Source of the DNA: Subtercola frigoramans
GTDB taxonomy: Bacteria > Actinomycetota > Actinomycetes > Actinomycetales > Microbacteriaceae
DNA: 64,000 bases
Direction: 5' to 3'
NCBI RefSeq assembly: GCF_016907385.1
Contig: NZ_JAFBBU010000001.1
Span: 1,178,001 to 1,242,000 of the forward strand
How positions within the stretch are numbered: the stretch's first letter is position 1; each line of letters opens with the position of its first letter. The notes beneath the pieces are model-generated. The model did not search any database. It saw only the letters and a program-made list of their open reading frames with translations, and had not been told where the DNA came from. Below are positions 24,701 through 33,988 of the stretch, in pieces. Made by a program: the position numbers and the translations under genes.

Positions 24701-25087
24701 TTACTTCGACGCGCTTGAAGCGGTGGAGGGGGAGGAGGCGGAGGAGGAGGAGGAGGAGGAGCCTGAACCGCCAGAGCCAGAGCCAGAACTCGAGCCGGAT
24801 GAGCCTGAACCGCTCTCGGACTTCTTCTCACCGGACTTGCTGCCCTCAGATTTGCTGCTTTCAGACTTGCTGCCCTCGGACTTGTTCGCCCTGTCAGACG
24901 AGCTCTTGGTCGCCCGAGAGTCGTTGCGGTAGAAGCCCGAACCGTTGAAGGTGATGCCGACCGGGCTGAACACCTTGCGGAGTTTCCCGCCGCACGCTGG
25001 GCAAACAGTCAGTGAATCGTCGGTGAAGCTCTGCTGAATGTCGAAGGCGTTCTCGCACTCGGTGCATCGGTAGGAATAGGTAGGCAC
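24701..25087 (-). CDS. FmdB-family zinc ribbon protein with Ser/Gly/Lys repeat tail
   Basis: A 128-residue protein. The first ~50 residues are the FmdB zinc ribbon: M-P-T-Y-S-Y-R-C-T-E-C then C-P-A-C-G-G, with four Zn-binding cysteines. In actinobacteria this gene often sits next to mscL and 5-formyl-THF cyclo-ligase, as here; a regulatory role is assumed but unproven. The remaining ~75 residues are low complexity: S-E-G-S-K pentapeptides encoded by 15-bp repeats, then Gly-Ser runs. The fmdB/mscL order and the 9-nt gap suggest one transcript. Confidence 0.88.
   Translation of the reverse strand: MPTYSYRCTECENAFDIQQSFTDDSLTVCPACGGKLRKVFSPVGITFNGSGFYRNDSRATKSSSDRANKSEGSKSESSKSEGSKSGEKKSESGSGSSGSSSGSGSGGSGSSSSSSSASSPSTASSASK
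24834..24893 (-). repeat. 15-bp tandem repeat in the FmdB-like gene, 4 units
   Basis: Units at 24834, 24849, 24864 and 24879 of the form GA(C/T)TTGCTGCCCTC(A/G), with substitutions. They encode S-E-G-S-K / S-E-S-S-K pentapeptides in the tail. Confidence 0.9.
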
Positions 25088-25175
25088 GTGACGCTCTCCA
25101 GATTGGTTCGAACAGAGTTGGGGGTGTGGGGTGTGGGGTGTGGGGCTGTGGTGCAGAGTTACGGAGTGGTTGGAA

Positions 25176-25754
25176 CTAGAACGTCACGATGCGCGTCGGC
25201 GTGACGACCCCGTTGACCGGCTCGTCGTGCACTTCGCGAGGCACGGAGTCGAGCAGTTCGTCGTCGTAGATCACGGCGAAGACGGGCGGGCACTTCTGCA
25301 TCGACCCGAGCGTCTTGTCGAAGTAGCCTCGGCCCCAGCCCATGCGCATTCCGGTGCCGTCGATGGCGGCCGCCGGGACGATGATGAGGTCGACATCGTT
25401 GATGGCGATAGGGCCGAGAAGTTCACCGACAGGCTCAGGCATGCCGAACAGTCCCTCTGTCTCGGTCTCGCCATCGCCGTGGGCCCAGTCAAGCAGCCCG
25501 TCTTCACGGGTGATCGGGAGCAGGGTGCGAACGCCATTCGCGAAGGCCCAGTTCAGGAACGGGCGCGTGTTCGGCTCGTTCGGGGCGGAGAGATAACACG
25601 CCACGCTGCGTGCCTTGTGCTGGCTGGTGAGGGCGATGAGGTGGGCGGTGAAGCCAGCCGTTGCCTCTTCGCGCTCGGTGGTTGTGAGGATTCGCCGTCG
25701 CTCACGGAGCTCGGCGCGCAGAGCGCGCTTGATGTTGCTCGTCTCCGACAGCAT
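25176..25754 (-). CDS. 5-formyltetrahydrofolate cyclo-ligase
   Basis: A 192-residue enzyme that uses ATP to convert 5-formyl-THF to 5,10-methenyl-THF in the cytosolic folate cycle. Family features are the basic N-terminal helix (K-R-A-L-R-A-E-L-R), P-I-T-R-E-D in the middle, D-L-I-I-V-P-A-A-A-I-D, and M-G-W-G-R-G-Y-F-D-K, the ATP/phosphate-binding glycine loop. Length is normal for the family. A TAAAAT box (plus 25761-25766) lies 6 nt upstream of the ATG, so the mRNA is probably leaderless. It is divergent from galU with only 84 bp between the starts. Confidence 0.92.
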   Translation of the reverse strand: MLSETSNIKRALRAELRERRRILTTTEREEATAGFTAHLIALTSQHKARSVACYLSAPNEPNTRPFLNWAFANGVRTLLPITREDGLLDWAHGDGETETEGLFGMPEPVGELLGPIAINDVDLIIVPAAAIDGTGMRMGWGRGYFDKTLGSMQKCPPVFAVIYDDELLDSVPREVHDEPVNGVVTPTRIVTF

Positions 25755-25838
25755 GTTTCGATTTTACGTGCAGTTTTGTAACACCAGTGTTTCGGCGGGT
25801 CCCCTAGAGGGGGGCCAATTTTGGATATTGTTTGACCC

Positions 25839-26726
25839 ATGACCTCATCTATCACCAAAGTTGTGATTCCTGCGGCCGGACTGGGGACTCGTTTCCTTCC
25901 CGCCACCAAAGCCCTGCCCAAAGAAATGCTGCCCGTGGTCGACAAGCCGGCCATCCAGTACGTCGTAGAAGAAGCCGTTGCGGCGGGCCTCGTCGACGTG
26001 CTCATGATCGTCGGGCGCAACAAGAATGCGCTCGCGAACCACTTCGACCGCAACACCGAACTCGAGCACACTCTGGAGGCGAAGGGCGACAACAAGAAGC
26101 TCGCTCTCGTCGCCGAGGCAAGCCAGCTCGCCGACGTCCACTTCGTACGCCAGGGAGACCCGAAGGGTCTCGGACACGCCGTACTGCGTGCCAAGTCGCA
26201 CGTGGGGCACCAGCCCTTCGCGGTGATGCTCGGTGACGACCTGATCGATGCCAGGGACGTCCTGCTGACGAAGATGCTCGACGTGCAGGATGAGCGCCAG
26301 GCCAGCGTGATCGCTCTCATGGAGGTCGAGCCCTCCCAGGCGCACCTCTACGGCATCGCCTCGGTCGAGGAGACCGACGAGACCGACGTCGTGCGCGTCA
26401 CTGGCCTCGTCGAGAAGCCGGAGCCGGGCACCCAGCCCTCGAACTACGCCATCATCGGCCGCTACGTGCTGTGCCCTGAGGTCTTCGACGTGATCGAGGA
26501 TACCAAACCAGGCAAGGGTGGCGAGATCCAGCTGACGGATGCTCTGCAGACGATGATCGCCGGGCCCATCGCCGGCGGGGTCTACGGCGTCGTGTTCCGT
26601 GGGCGTCGTTACGACACTGGTGACCGGCTCGACTACATCAAGGCGATCATCCGGCTTGCGACTGATCGTGAAGACCTCGGCAAAGACCTGCGCCCGTGGA
26701 TCAAGGAATTCGCCGAAGAGCTGTGA
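25839..26726 (+). CDS. galU: UTP-glucose-1-phosphate uridylyltransferase
   Basis: A 295-residue nucleotidyltransferase opening V-I-P-A-A-G-L-G-T-R-F-L-P-A-T-K-A-L-P-K-E, the GalU signature with the nucleotide-binding glycine loop and catalytic Lys. Further conserved segments are V-E-E-A-V-A-A-G, G-H-A-V-L-R-A-K, M-L-G-D-D-L and V-E-K-P. It makes UDP-glucose for cell-wall polymers and trehalose/exopolysaccharide synthesis. A TATTGT box (25826-25831) lies 7 nt upstream of the ATG, a leaderless arrangement. A strong GC hairpin follows the gene. Confidence 0.95.
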   Translation: MTSSITKVVIPAAGLGTRFLPATKALPKEMLPVVDKPAIQYVVEEAVAAGLVDVLMIVGRNKNALANHFDRNTELEHTLEAKGDNKKLALVAEASQLADVHFVRQGDPKGLGHAVLRAKSHVGHQPFAVMLGDDLIDARDVLLTKMLDVQDERQASVIALMEVEPSQAHLYGIASVEETDETDVVRVTGLVEKPEPGTQPSNYAIIGRYVLCPEVFDVIEDTKPGKGGEIQLTDALQTMIAGPIAGGVYGVVFRGRRYDTGDRLDYIKAIIRLATDREDLGKDLRPWIKEFAEEL

Positions 26727-26770
26727 CGCGCGCAGAACTCGATGGCCGACCGGCTCTGACTGTGTGGCTT

Positions 26771-26795
26771 CGGCCGGGCGAATTGCGCCCGGCCG
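26771..26795 (+). terminator. GC hairpin after galU
   Basis: A perfect 10-bp stem, CGGCCGGGCG at 26771-26780 and CGCCCGGCCG at 26786-26795, closes a 5-nt loop 45 nt after the galU stop and 27 nt before the next start. There is no U-tract, as is common for actinobacterial terminators. Confidence 0.65.
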
Positions 26796-26821
26796 GGCCG
26801 CGTAGCTGATTATCATTGCCT

Positions 26822-27475
26822 ATGTTCGTTCCCAGCCTCGCCGAGGGTGCCATTGGCATTCGTCCCATCCGCATCCGTGATTCCAAGGCACTCGAGAACG
26901 AGCTCATCGCCAATCGCACGTGGCTGCGCAAGTGGGAGGCGACCAGCCCGAACGCTCCGATGGCATTCGACACCCGGGCGAGCATCCGGTCACTGCAACA
27001 GAATGCCCGCGCGGGCTATGGCCTGCCGTTCGTCATCGAATACCAGGGTGAACTCGCCGGTCAGCTGAACGTGTCGTCGATCAGCTACGGGTCGGTGTCT
27101 TCCGCCAGCATCGGCTACTGGGTGGCAGAGCGATTCGCCGGGCTGAACATCACTCCGACGGTGGTCGCGCTCGCCACCGACCACTGTTTCTTCTCGGTGG
27201 GCCTTCACCGTATGGAGATCTGCATCAGGCCGGAGAACGCTCCGAGCCTGCGCGTGGTCGAGAAGCTGGGTTTTCGCTACGAGGGGCTGCGACGTCGCTA
27301 CATCCACATCAATGGCGACTGGCGGGACCACTTCTGCTTCGCGCTGGTCGGTGAAGAGCTACCCGTCGGCGTGCTGAGGCGGTGGAAGGAAGGCTCGGTG
27401 CCCGCCGGTCAAGGGAGTGTGCCGGAGCATGACCGACGTGAGGCGCAGACGCCGATTGCAACACGCCCGCGCTGA
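26822..27475 (+). CDS. GNAT N-acetyltransferase, RimJ/RimL-like
   Basis: About 217 residues of the GNAT fold: I-G-I-R-P-I-R-I-R-D at the start, a central strand with G-Q-L-N-V and the S-I-G-Y-W-V-A-E segment, then R-M-E-I-C-I-R-P-E-N-A-P-S-L-R-V-V-E-K-L-G-F-R-Y-E-G, the pattern of RimJ/L-type acetyltransferases that modify ribosomal-protein N-termini or small amines. The substrate is not evident. The ATG at 26822 has a TATCAT box 5 nt upstream and no ribosome binding site. The C-terminal ~30 residues are poorly structured. Confidence 0.88.
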   Translation: MFVPSLAEGAIGIRPIRIRDSKALENELIANRTWLRKWEATSPNAPMAFDTRASIRSLQQNARAGYGLPFVIEYQGELAGQLNVSSISYGSVSSASIGYWVAERFAGLNITPTVVALATDHCFFSVGLHRMEICIRPENAPSLRVVEKLGFRYEGLRRRYIHINGDWRDHFCFALVGEELPVGVLRRWKEGSVPAGQGSVPEHDRREAQTPIATRPR

Positions 27476-27580
27476 AGGCCGGGGTGAAGGCCGCGGTGAG
27501 TTGAGCGATGAGTGCCGCGTATGAGCGACACGCGCTCCAGCCTCAGGCAGATACGGCATTTCGGCTCATACCGTAGACCC

Positions 27581-28684
27581 ATGACATCAGACTGGCTGGG
27601 CGGGGGCCTCATCATCGGCCTCGCCGCCGTGCTCTGGCTGATCTACCTGCTGCCCACCTGGTTTCGCCGGAACGAATACCTCGCCACCGAGCGCAACGTC
27701 GTCCGGCTGCAGCAGACCCTGCGCATTCTTGCTGAGACCAGCGAAGTGCCCGACGAGGTGCGAGTCGAAGCGAGCGCCCGGAGCGTCGTCGAACAGCAGC
27801 GCCTGCTCAAGAAGGTCACCGTGCAGAACACTCCTCCCGCCGTGCGTGCTGCGGCGCACATCCGTAAATCCCGTGCCGTCACAACCGGCATTCTCGTGCT
27901 CTCACTCGTTGTCTCCGTGCTCGGTGCTGTGCAGATCGCCGTGAACGGTACCTGGATCATCCTCGTCGTCGGCCTGCTTGCGGGCCTGCTGTGTGTCACG
28001 CGCCTCGGCAGGCTGGCGAAAGACGGCCGAGCGCTTCGGCTTCCCGGTTCTGCCATGGATGCTGCGGCAGTAGCGTCGCGCCGTTCAGGTTCGTCGGCCG
28101 GGCGTGGCCGTCTTTCACAAGCGGGGCGGGGAAGCTCTGGTGCCGCTTCGTCGTCGTTCGACCATGACGGCGCAGTGGTCGACAGCGCAGAGTTCAACGG
28201 CGCAGAGTTCAACGAGTACGCCGATTCGGCGGAATCGAACAACGAAGGACTCTCGACCGATGCCTCGGGCTCAGGGTCGGCCGTCGACAACGACGGCAGC
28301 TCCTGGACGCCCGTGCCCCTACCCAAGCCGCTGTATGCCGGTCGTGCCGGCCAGCGCCATTTCGTGAGCAGTGCGCCGAGCCTCAGCGATGCCGAGCGAG
28401 CTGCCCTCCAGGCTGAAGAGGTTCTTCGTGCCGCTGCCGCCCAGGCCGAGCAGGCGCTTCGTGCTGCACAGGCGGGGACCATTGATTTCGATTCCGCCGG
28501 AGCGACTGGTCAGGCCGGCGAGTCTGCTGAAACCAACGGAGTTGGCGAGACCCCGTGGGTGCCATCGCCACCCCCCGCTTCCACGGCCCCTTCGAGCAGA
28601 TTCAGTCGCATGGGCATCATCGATGACGCCGAAACCGGTGCACTCGACGTCGATCAGGTGCTTGCGCGTCGACGGGCCGGCTAG
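27581..28684 (+). CDS. Hypothetical membrane protein with long acidic/Ala-rich cytoplasmic part
   Basis: A 367-residue protein, starting at the ATG 27581 because a TACCGT box lies 6 nt before it; an in-frame upstream start adds only basic residues. One helix at the very N-terminus (W-L-G-G-G-L-I-I-G-L), a coiled-coil-like segment, then two closely spaced helices (about residues 105-150) are followed by a long low-complexity region rich in Ser, Ala, Gly and acidic residues, including a duplicated 15-bp unit encoding A-E-F-N-(G/E). The architecture matches a conserved actinobacterial membrane protein of unknown function often found near galU. No catalytic motif is visible. Confidence 0.7.
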   Translation: MTSDWLGGGLIIGLAAVLWLIYLLPTWFRRNEYLATERNVVRLQQTLRILAETSEVPDEVRVEASARSVVEQQRLLKKVTVQNTPPAVRAAAHIRKSRAVTTGILVLSLVVSVLGAVQIAVNGTWIILVVGLLAGLLCVTRLGRLAKDGRALRLPGSAMDAAAVASRRSGSSAGRGRLSQAGRGSSGAASSSFDHDGAVVDSAEFNGAEFNEYADSAESNNEGLSTDASGSGSAVDNDGSSWTPVPLPKPLYAGRAGQRHFVSSAPSLSDAERAALQAEEVLRAAAAQAEQALRAAQAGTIDFDSAGATGQAGESAETNGVGETPWVPSPPPASTAPSSRFSRMGIIDDAETGALDVDQVLARRRAG

Positions 28685-28796
28685 CGTTACCAGAGGCACC
28701 AACGGCACGATGAATCCTGCAATTCCGCCGGTCACGTGGGTCGGTCGTCGTTTGGGGCGGACTCGCTCCCGTGGTAGTCTGAGCGAGTTGTTTTGA

Positions 28797-28869
28797 GGGG
28801 CTATGGCGCAGCTGGTAGCGCGCCTCGTTCGCATCGAGGAGGTCAGGAGTTCGAATCTCCTTAGCTCCA
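28797..28869 (+). tRNA. tRNA-Ala (anticodon CGC)
   Basis: A 73-nt cloverleaf: acceptor GGGGCTA pairs with TAGCTCC (one G-U) with discriminator A; the D-arm carries GGTAGC; the anticodon stem CCTCG/CGAGG closes loop TTCGCAT, giving anticodon CGC (Ala, codon GCG); the T-arm contains GTTCGAATC. CCA is not encoded. It is followed by a strong terminator. Confidence 0.97.
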
Positions 28870-28876
28870 CAACGAC

Positions 28877-28911
28877 AAAAAGGGTCCGCTCGTCGAGCGG
28901 GCCCTTTTTTT
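28877..28911 (+). terminator. Rho-independent terminator of tRNA-Ala
   Basis: A stem GGGTCCGCTCG / CGAGCGGGCCC with a single G-T mismatch, flanked by A5 and T7, begins 8 nt after the tRNA. The T-run makes it a classic intrinsic terminator; the symmetrical A/T flanks let it also serve the opposite-strand bioN transcript that ends at 28939. Confidence 0.92.
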
Positions 28912-28938
28912 CATACGTTCTGGCCCATAACACCACTC

Positions 28939-29610
28939 TCACTCCAGGCCGCGGGCGGCCAGCGCATCGGCCAGGTCGTCGGAGTGTTTCAGCGACATGA
29001 CCAGCAGCGGTACGACGAACGTGCCCAGGCGAACCGGAACGCCCCGAGCCCGCTGGGCCTCGCGGATCGTGCCGGCGAACCCCGCAATCACCGGGATCGT
29101 GGTGATCGTGAGGGCGAGCAACAAACCGATCGCCCGGGGGTTGACGCCGAATCTGGTGAACGGGCCGAGTGCCCGTTCGGTGGAGTCGAGCAGGTCGGGG
29201 ATGCGTGTGGTCAGTGTGATGAGCGAGGCCATCACGATCACGGTCAGAACACGACCCGTCGTCGTTGCGGCGGTCGCGAACGGCACGAAGATGAGCTGCG
29301 TGACGAGCATGACCACCACGACCCACCGGACGGCGAGCACCTGCGCCACGATCTCCCTGGCTCCGAATCCGGCGAGGAGATAGGCGGCAACGGTGATGGC
29401 TGCGGCGACAGGCAGGCTCCACCCGTTGCCTGACCACCCATTGCCTGACCACACGCCGCCTGACCACACGCCGCCTGACCACCCGCTGCCTGCCCACGCG
29501 CTGCCGGCCAGCACGCTGACGGCGATCGCGAAGCAGGCGAAGAGAAGCACTTTCAGGCCGGCCGGTGCGCGGTGCACAAGGCTCGACCCCGGGCGATACA
29601 GCGAGATCAT
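28939..29610 (-). CDS. bioN: Energy-coupling factor transporter transmembrane protein (EcfT/BioN)
   Basis: A 223-residue membrane protein with about five helices, the coupling subunit of an ECF-type vitamin transporter. It starts S-L-Y-R-P-G-S-S-L-V-H-R, typical of BioN/CbiQ, and carries A-L-G-P-F-T-R-F-G and E-A-Q-R-A-R-G-V cytoplasmic coupling segments that contact the ATPase. A loop near residue 45 is a Trp/Ser/Gly repeat (V-W-S-G-G, N-G-W-S-G) encoded by 15-bp units. Last gene of the bioY-ligase-thiolase-bioM-bioN operon, overlapping bioM by 4 nt (ATGA). Confidence 0.85.
   Translation of the reverse strand: MISLYRPGSSLVHRAPAGLKVLLFACFAIAVSVLAGSAWAGSGWSGGVWSGGVWSGNGWSGNGWSLPVAAAITVAAYLLAGFGAREIVAQVLAVRWVVVVMLVTQLIFVPFATAATTTGRVLTVIVMASLITLTTRIPDLLDSTERALGPFTRFGVNPRAIGLLLALTITTIPVIAGFAGTIREAQRARGVPVRLGTFVVPLLVMSLKHSDDLADALAARGLE
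29423..29512 (-). repeat. 15-bp tandem repeat in bioN, 5-6 units
   Basis: Units at 29423, 29438, 29453, 29468 and 29483 of the form (C/A)C(G/A)(T/C)(T/C)GCCTGACCAC (the 29453 and 29468 copies identical), with a diverged sixth at 29498. Encodes the Gly/Trp/Ser-rich periplasmic-side or cytoplasmic loop after the first helix. Confidence 0.9.
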
Positions 29611-30374
29611 GCGTGGTCCCTGGCGTAGCTGTCGATGACGGCCGCCGGCTCACCGAGGTCCACCAGTCGGCCGCCCTCGAACCGGATCGCGACATCGCAG
29701 CGGGCGGCGAGCGCCATGTTGTGAGTGACAAGCACGACCTGCTGGGGCAGCGTGTCGAGCAAATGGGCGCTGATCCTGCGGGTGTTCGCCGCATCAAGCA
29801 GCGCCGTCGGTTCGTCGGCGACCACAAGGCTGGGTTCGGTGATGAGCACGGCACAGAGGGCGAGAAGCTGTTTCTGCCCACCTGAGAGGCTGTGGGCCGG
29901 GGCTTCGGCGTGCTGAGTCAGGCCGAAGGTCTCGAGCGCTTCGGCGACACGGTCGGCAACCTCGATGCGGCTCAGCTTGCGACCGTGAAGCAGACGACCA
30001 CGCAGCGAGAAGGCGACGTCTTCGGCGACCGTGGGCATCACGATCTGGGCGTCGGGGTTGCTGAAGATGAATCCGACCGTGCGGCGCACGTCTCTGCCCT
30101 GCTTCACCGGGTCGAGTCCGTGCACCCGGATCGAGCCTGAGGTGGGTGTGACAAGCCCATTGAGCAGGCGCGCGAAGGTCGACTTGCCCGAGCCGTTCGA
30201 GCCGATCACGGCGATTCGTTTCTGGCTCAGCAGCACCGACACGTTCGTCAGCGCCGGGCGGTCGCCGAATTCGACGGACACGTCGTCAAACACGATCTGT
30301 GGATGCTCGCCCTGCGTTTGCTCGCCCCGTGGATGCTCGCCCTGCGGCTGCTCGCCCTGTGGTTGCTCGCTCAC
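29607..30374 (-). CDS. bioM: ECF transporter ATP-binding protein (BioM-like)
   Basis: A 255-residue ABC ATPase: Walker A G-S-N-G-S-G-K-S-T (about residues 56-64), Q-loop region with F-S-N-P-D-A-Q, signature L-S-G-G-Q-K-Q-L-L, Walker B V-V-A-D-E-P and switch H in V-T-H-N-M. It powers the biotin-specific component BioY together with BioN. The N-terminal ~25 residues are G-E-Q-P-Q / G-E-H-P-R pentapeptides encoded by 15-bp repeats and lie before the first strand of the fold, so they look like an acquired extension. The ATG overlaps the stop of the thiolase gene (ATGA). Confidence 0.88.
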   Translation of the reverse strand: MSEQPQGEQPQGEHPRGEQTQGEHPQIVFDDVSVEFGDRPALTNVSVLLSQKRIAVIGSNGSGKSTFARLLNGLVTPTSGSIRVHGLDPVKQGRDVRRTVGFIFSNPDAQIVMPTVAEDVAFSLRGRLLHGRKLSRIEVADRVAEALETFGLTQHAEAPAHSLSGGQKQLLALCAVLITEPSLVVADEPTALLDAANTRRISAHLLDTLPQQVVLVTHNMALAARCDVAIRFEGGRLVDLGEPAAVIDSYARDHA

Positions 30375-30379
30375 CGCAC
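30305..30379 (-). repeat. 15-bp tandem repeat at the bioM start, 5 units
   Basis: Units at 30305, 30320, 30335, 30350 and 30365, of the form GCTCGCC(C/T)(T/C)G(C/T)G(G/T)(N)T; the last is diverged and crosses the bioM start codon and the overlapping thiolase stop. It encodes the G-E-(Q/H)-(P/T)-(Q/R) repeats. Confidence 0.9.
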
Positions 30380-31616
30380 CACCTCGAAGAGCGCTGCAAC
30401 ACCCATTCCTCCGCCGATCGCGGCAGTCGAGATGCCGAGCGTTCCGGCTGGCGCGCCTGCTCGTACGAGCCGTGAGAAGAGCCGCACGGCCCCGACGGCA
30501 CCGCTCGCGCCCCAGGGGTGGCCGAGGGCGAGGGCGCCGCCATCTGAGCAGACACGATCATCCACTCGGAGCGTCGTAGCGCGGAGGTCGTCGGGCTCGC
30601 CCGTCGTGAGTTCGGCCAGCCCGAGCGCCAGAAGCACAACCAGGGTCTGCGCCGCGAAGGCTTCGACGATCTCGAACGCAGTGATGTCCGCGATGGTCAA
30701 CCCTGCGTCGGCGAGCAGGCGGTCGACGGCGCCGACGGGCCCGATCCCGGGGAGGGCGGGGTCGCAGCCGACTGTTGCGTGCGCCCGCAGTGCCAGGCCG
30801 GGTGCCGTGCCGCGTGCGTGCGCAGGGACGAGTGCGACCGCGGCTGCTCCGTCACTGATCCTGCAGGAGTTGCCTGCCGTCACGGAGCTGCGGCTCCCCC
30901 CGCCAGACGCCAGGCCCTCCTCGGCCGAGGGATAGAGGGGTACGAATCGACCGAGCAACGCGGAGATGCCCGCGCGTGGGCCGTCGTCAGCCTGAATGCC
31001 GCCGACTGCGACGATCTCCTGGCCGAACACTCCACCCTGAGTGGCCGCCACGGCCAGCCGGTGGCTGCGCTCGGCATAGGCATCCTGTGCCGCACGGTCG
31101 ATACCGACGATTCGGGCGAGTGCCTCGGCGGCCGGGCCCATCTCCGGGTCGGGAAAGCCCGTGGGTGCAAACGGCGCTCGCGCGTAGACCCTTCCATCCT
31201 GAATCCGGAGTGGTGCGGTTGAGGCGCTCTCGGTGCCTCCTGCGATGATCATGCGATTGTCACCAGCGCGGATCGATTCCGCGGCCGAGATGATGGCCGA
31301 CAGGCCGCTGCCGCACTGCCTGTCGAGTGTCATCCCCGGCACAACGACGTCGAGACCTGCCGCAAGTGAAGCAGAGCGGGCTACGTTTCCACCCGGACCC
31401 ATGCAGTTGCCCAACAGAACGTCAGCGATCTCCAGCTGCAACCCTGTCGCGCGGTGGGCATCGTCGACACACGACCGGATGATCGGCGCGGCCAGCTCGT
31501 CAGCCGTGACTCCGGCCAGGCCCCTGCCCTTCGTTGTGATGGGGGAGCGGCGTGCGGCGACGATGACGGGCCAGGATGCGCGGTGTGCGCCAGCAGCGTC
31601 AGCAGTGCTAGCAGCG

Positions 31617-31624
<8 letters not shown>
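30371..31624 (-). CDS. Acetyl-CoA acetyltransferase family thiolase (YhfS-like)
   Basis: A 417-residue thiolase. The nucleophile is in L-D-R-Q-C-G-S-G-L-S (about residue 102), the second site in E-A-F-A-A-Q, the conserved His in G-H-P-W-G-A-S-G, and the usual second Cys position near the C-terminus reads A-I-G-G-G-M-G, so the second catalytic Cys appears replaced (commonly C-x-G). The replacement would impair a normal thiolase cycle or mark a specialised enzyme. In Bacillus subtilis the BirA-controlled operon yhfU(bioY)-yhfT-yhfS combines the same three functions, so a role in acyl-CoA supply for biotin metabolism is the likely context. It overlaps the ligase gene by 8 nt. Confidence 0.82.
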
Positions 31625-33137
<1,513 letters not shown>

Positions 33138-33161
33138 ACGCTTGTCGTCACGTGCTTGTCG

Positions 33162-33779
33162 TCACACGCTCATCGACACAGGCTTGCGGACTCCGCTCCC
33201 GAACGCTCGCGGATACGCGCGCCAGAGCGCCATGGTGATGATCGTCGTGACGACGACCTTGATGAGGTCGCCCGGTAGGAACGCGAGCGCTGACACGGCA
33301 GCAGAACCCAGCGGCAGGCCGAGCACAAACGCCTGGACGGGGATGCCGATTGCGTAGACCACGACGATGCCTCCGACCTCGCAGCCGAGAGCTGTGCGCT
33401 GCCAGGTCGGTTTGATGCGGTCGCCGCGCACAATGGCACCGATCACGAAAGCGCCGACGATCCACCCGATGAGGTAGCCCGCCGAGGGGCCCACGAAGAC
33501 GCCGGCGCCACCGCGGCCACCCGAGAGCAGCGGAAGGCCGATCAGCACGAGCACCTCAAAGACGGTCACGGCGGCCGCACCGCGCCACGAACCGAGAATC
33601 GCTCCGGCGAGCATCACTCCCAGAGTCTGCGCGGTGATGGGTACTGCGCCATTGAACGCGGGAATCGCGCTCGGGATGCCCAGCACGGCGATGATCGCGG
33701 CGAAGACGGCGATCTTGGTGATGTCGCGGGTGGTGATGCGTGTGGTGATGTGGGTGTTGTTGCGGGCCTGTCGGGCCAT
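33162..33779 (-). CDS. bioY: Biotin transporter BioY (ECF S-component)
   Basis: About 205 residues with six helices and the BioY hallmarks V-P-I-T-A-Q-T-L-G-V-M-L-A-G, G-R-G-G-A-G-V-F-V-G-P-S-A-G-Y-L-I-G-W and F-L-P-G-D-L-I-K. It binds biotin in the membrane and works with BioM/BioN. The ATG at 33779 has AGGAG 6 nt upstream; an alternative ATG at 33815 has an AATACT box 7 nt upstream and would add 12 residues as a leaderless start. First gene of the five-gene biotin operon; the phased operator array lies immediately upstream. Confidence 0.92.
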   Translation of the reverse strand: MARQARNNTHITTRITTRDITKIAVFAAIIAVLGIPSAIPAFNGAVPITAQTLGVMLAGAILGSWRGAAAVTVFEVLVLIGLPLLSGGRGGAGVFVGPSAGYLIGWIVGAFVIGAIVRGDRIKPTWQRTALGCEVGGIVVVYAIGIPVQAFVLGLPLGSAAVSALAFLPGDLIKVVVTTIITMALWRAYPRAFGSGVRKPVSMSV

Positions 33780-33817
33780 CGTGAGCTCCTGCTGCGTTGT
33801 GGTGAGACGAGACATCC

Positions 33818-33967
33818 TGGCCAGTATTCAGCTGAACAGTATTCAGCTGAACAGTGTTCACCTGCCCTGTGTCCGCCCGGCCAGTGGTGACCCGGCCAGT
33901 GGTGACCCGGCCAGTTTCCACACGGTAAACGGTAACCTGAACAGTGTTCACCTGAACAGTGTTCATG
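33818..33967. promoter_or_regulatory. Ten-unit, 15-bp-phased operator array between bioY and the TetR-family regulator
   Basis: Ten consecutive 15-bp units start at 33818, 33833, 33848, 33863, 33878, 33893, 33908, 33923, 33938 and 33953. Three (33848, 33938, 33953) carry the perfect palindrome TGAACAGTGTTCA and one (33833) a single-mismatch form. The six others (including two identical CGGCCAGTGGTGACC copies) keep the C-A-G-T core or the phase only. The palindrome resembles the published BioQ box (TGAAC-N3-GTT). Intact boxes lie at the two ends, next to each promoter. Confidence 0.85.
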
Positions 33968-33975
33968 ATAGCTGA

Positions 33976-33981
33976 TAGACT
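33976..33981 (+). promoter_or_regulatory. -10 box of the TetR-family (BioQ-like) gene
   Basis: TAGACT ends 7 nt before the ATG at 33989, placing the transcript start at or next to the start codon (leaderless). The last perfect TGAACAGTGTTCA (33953-33965) ends 10 bp upstream, within the -35 region, which predicts autorepression. Confidence 0.7.
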
Positions 33982-33988
33982 AGCCACG

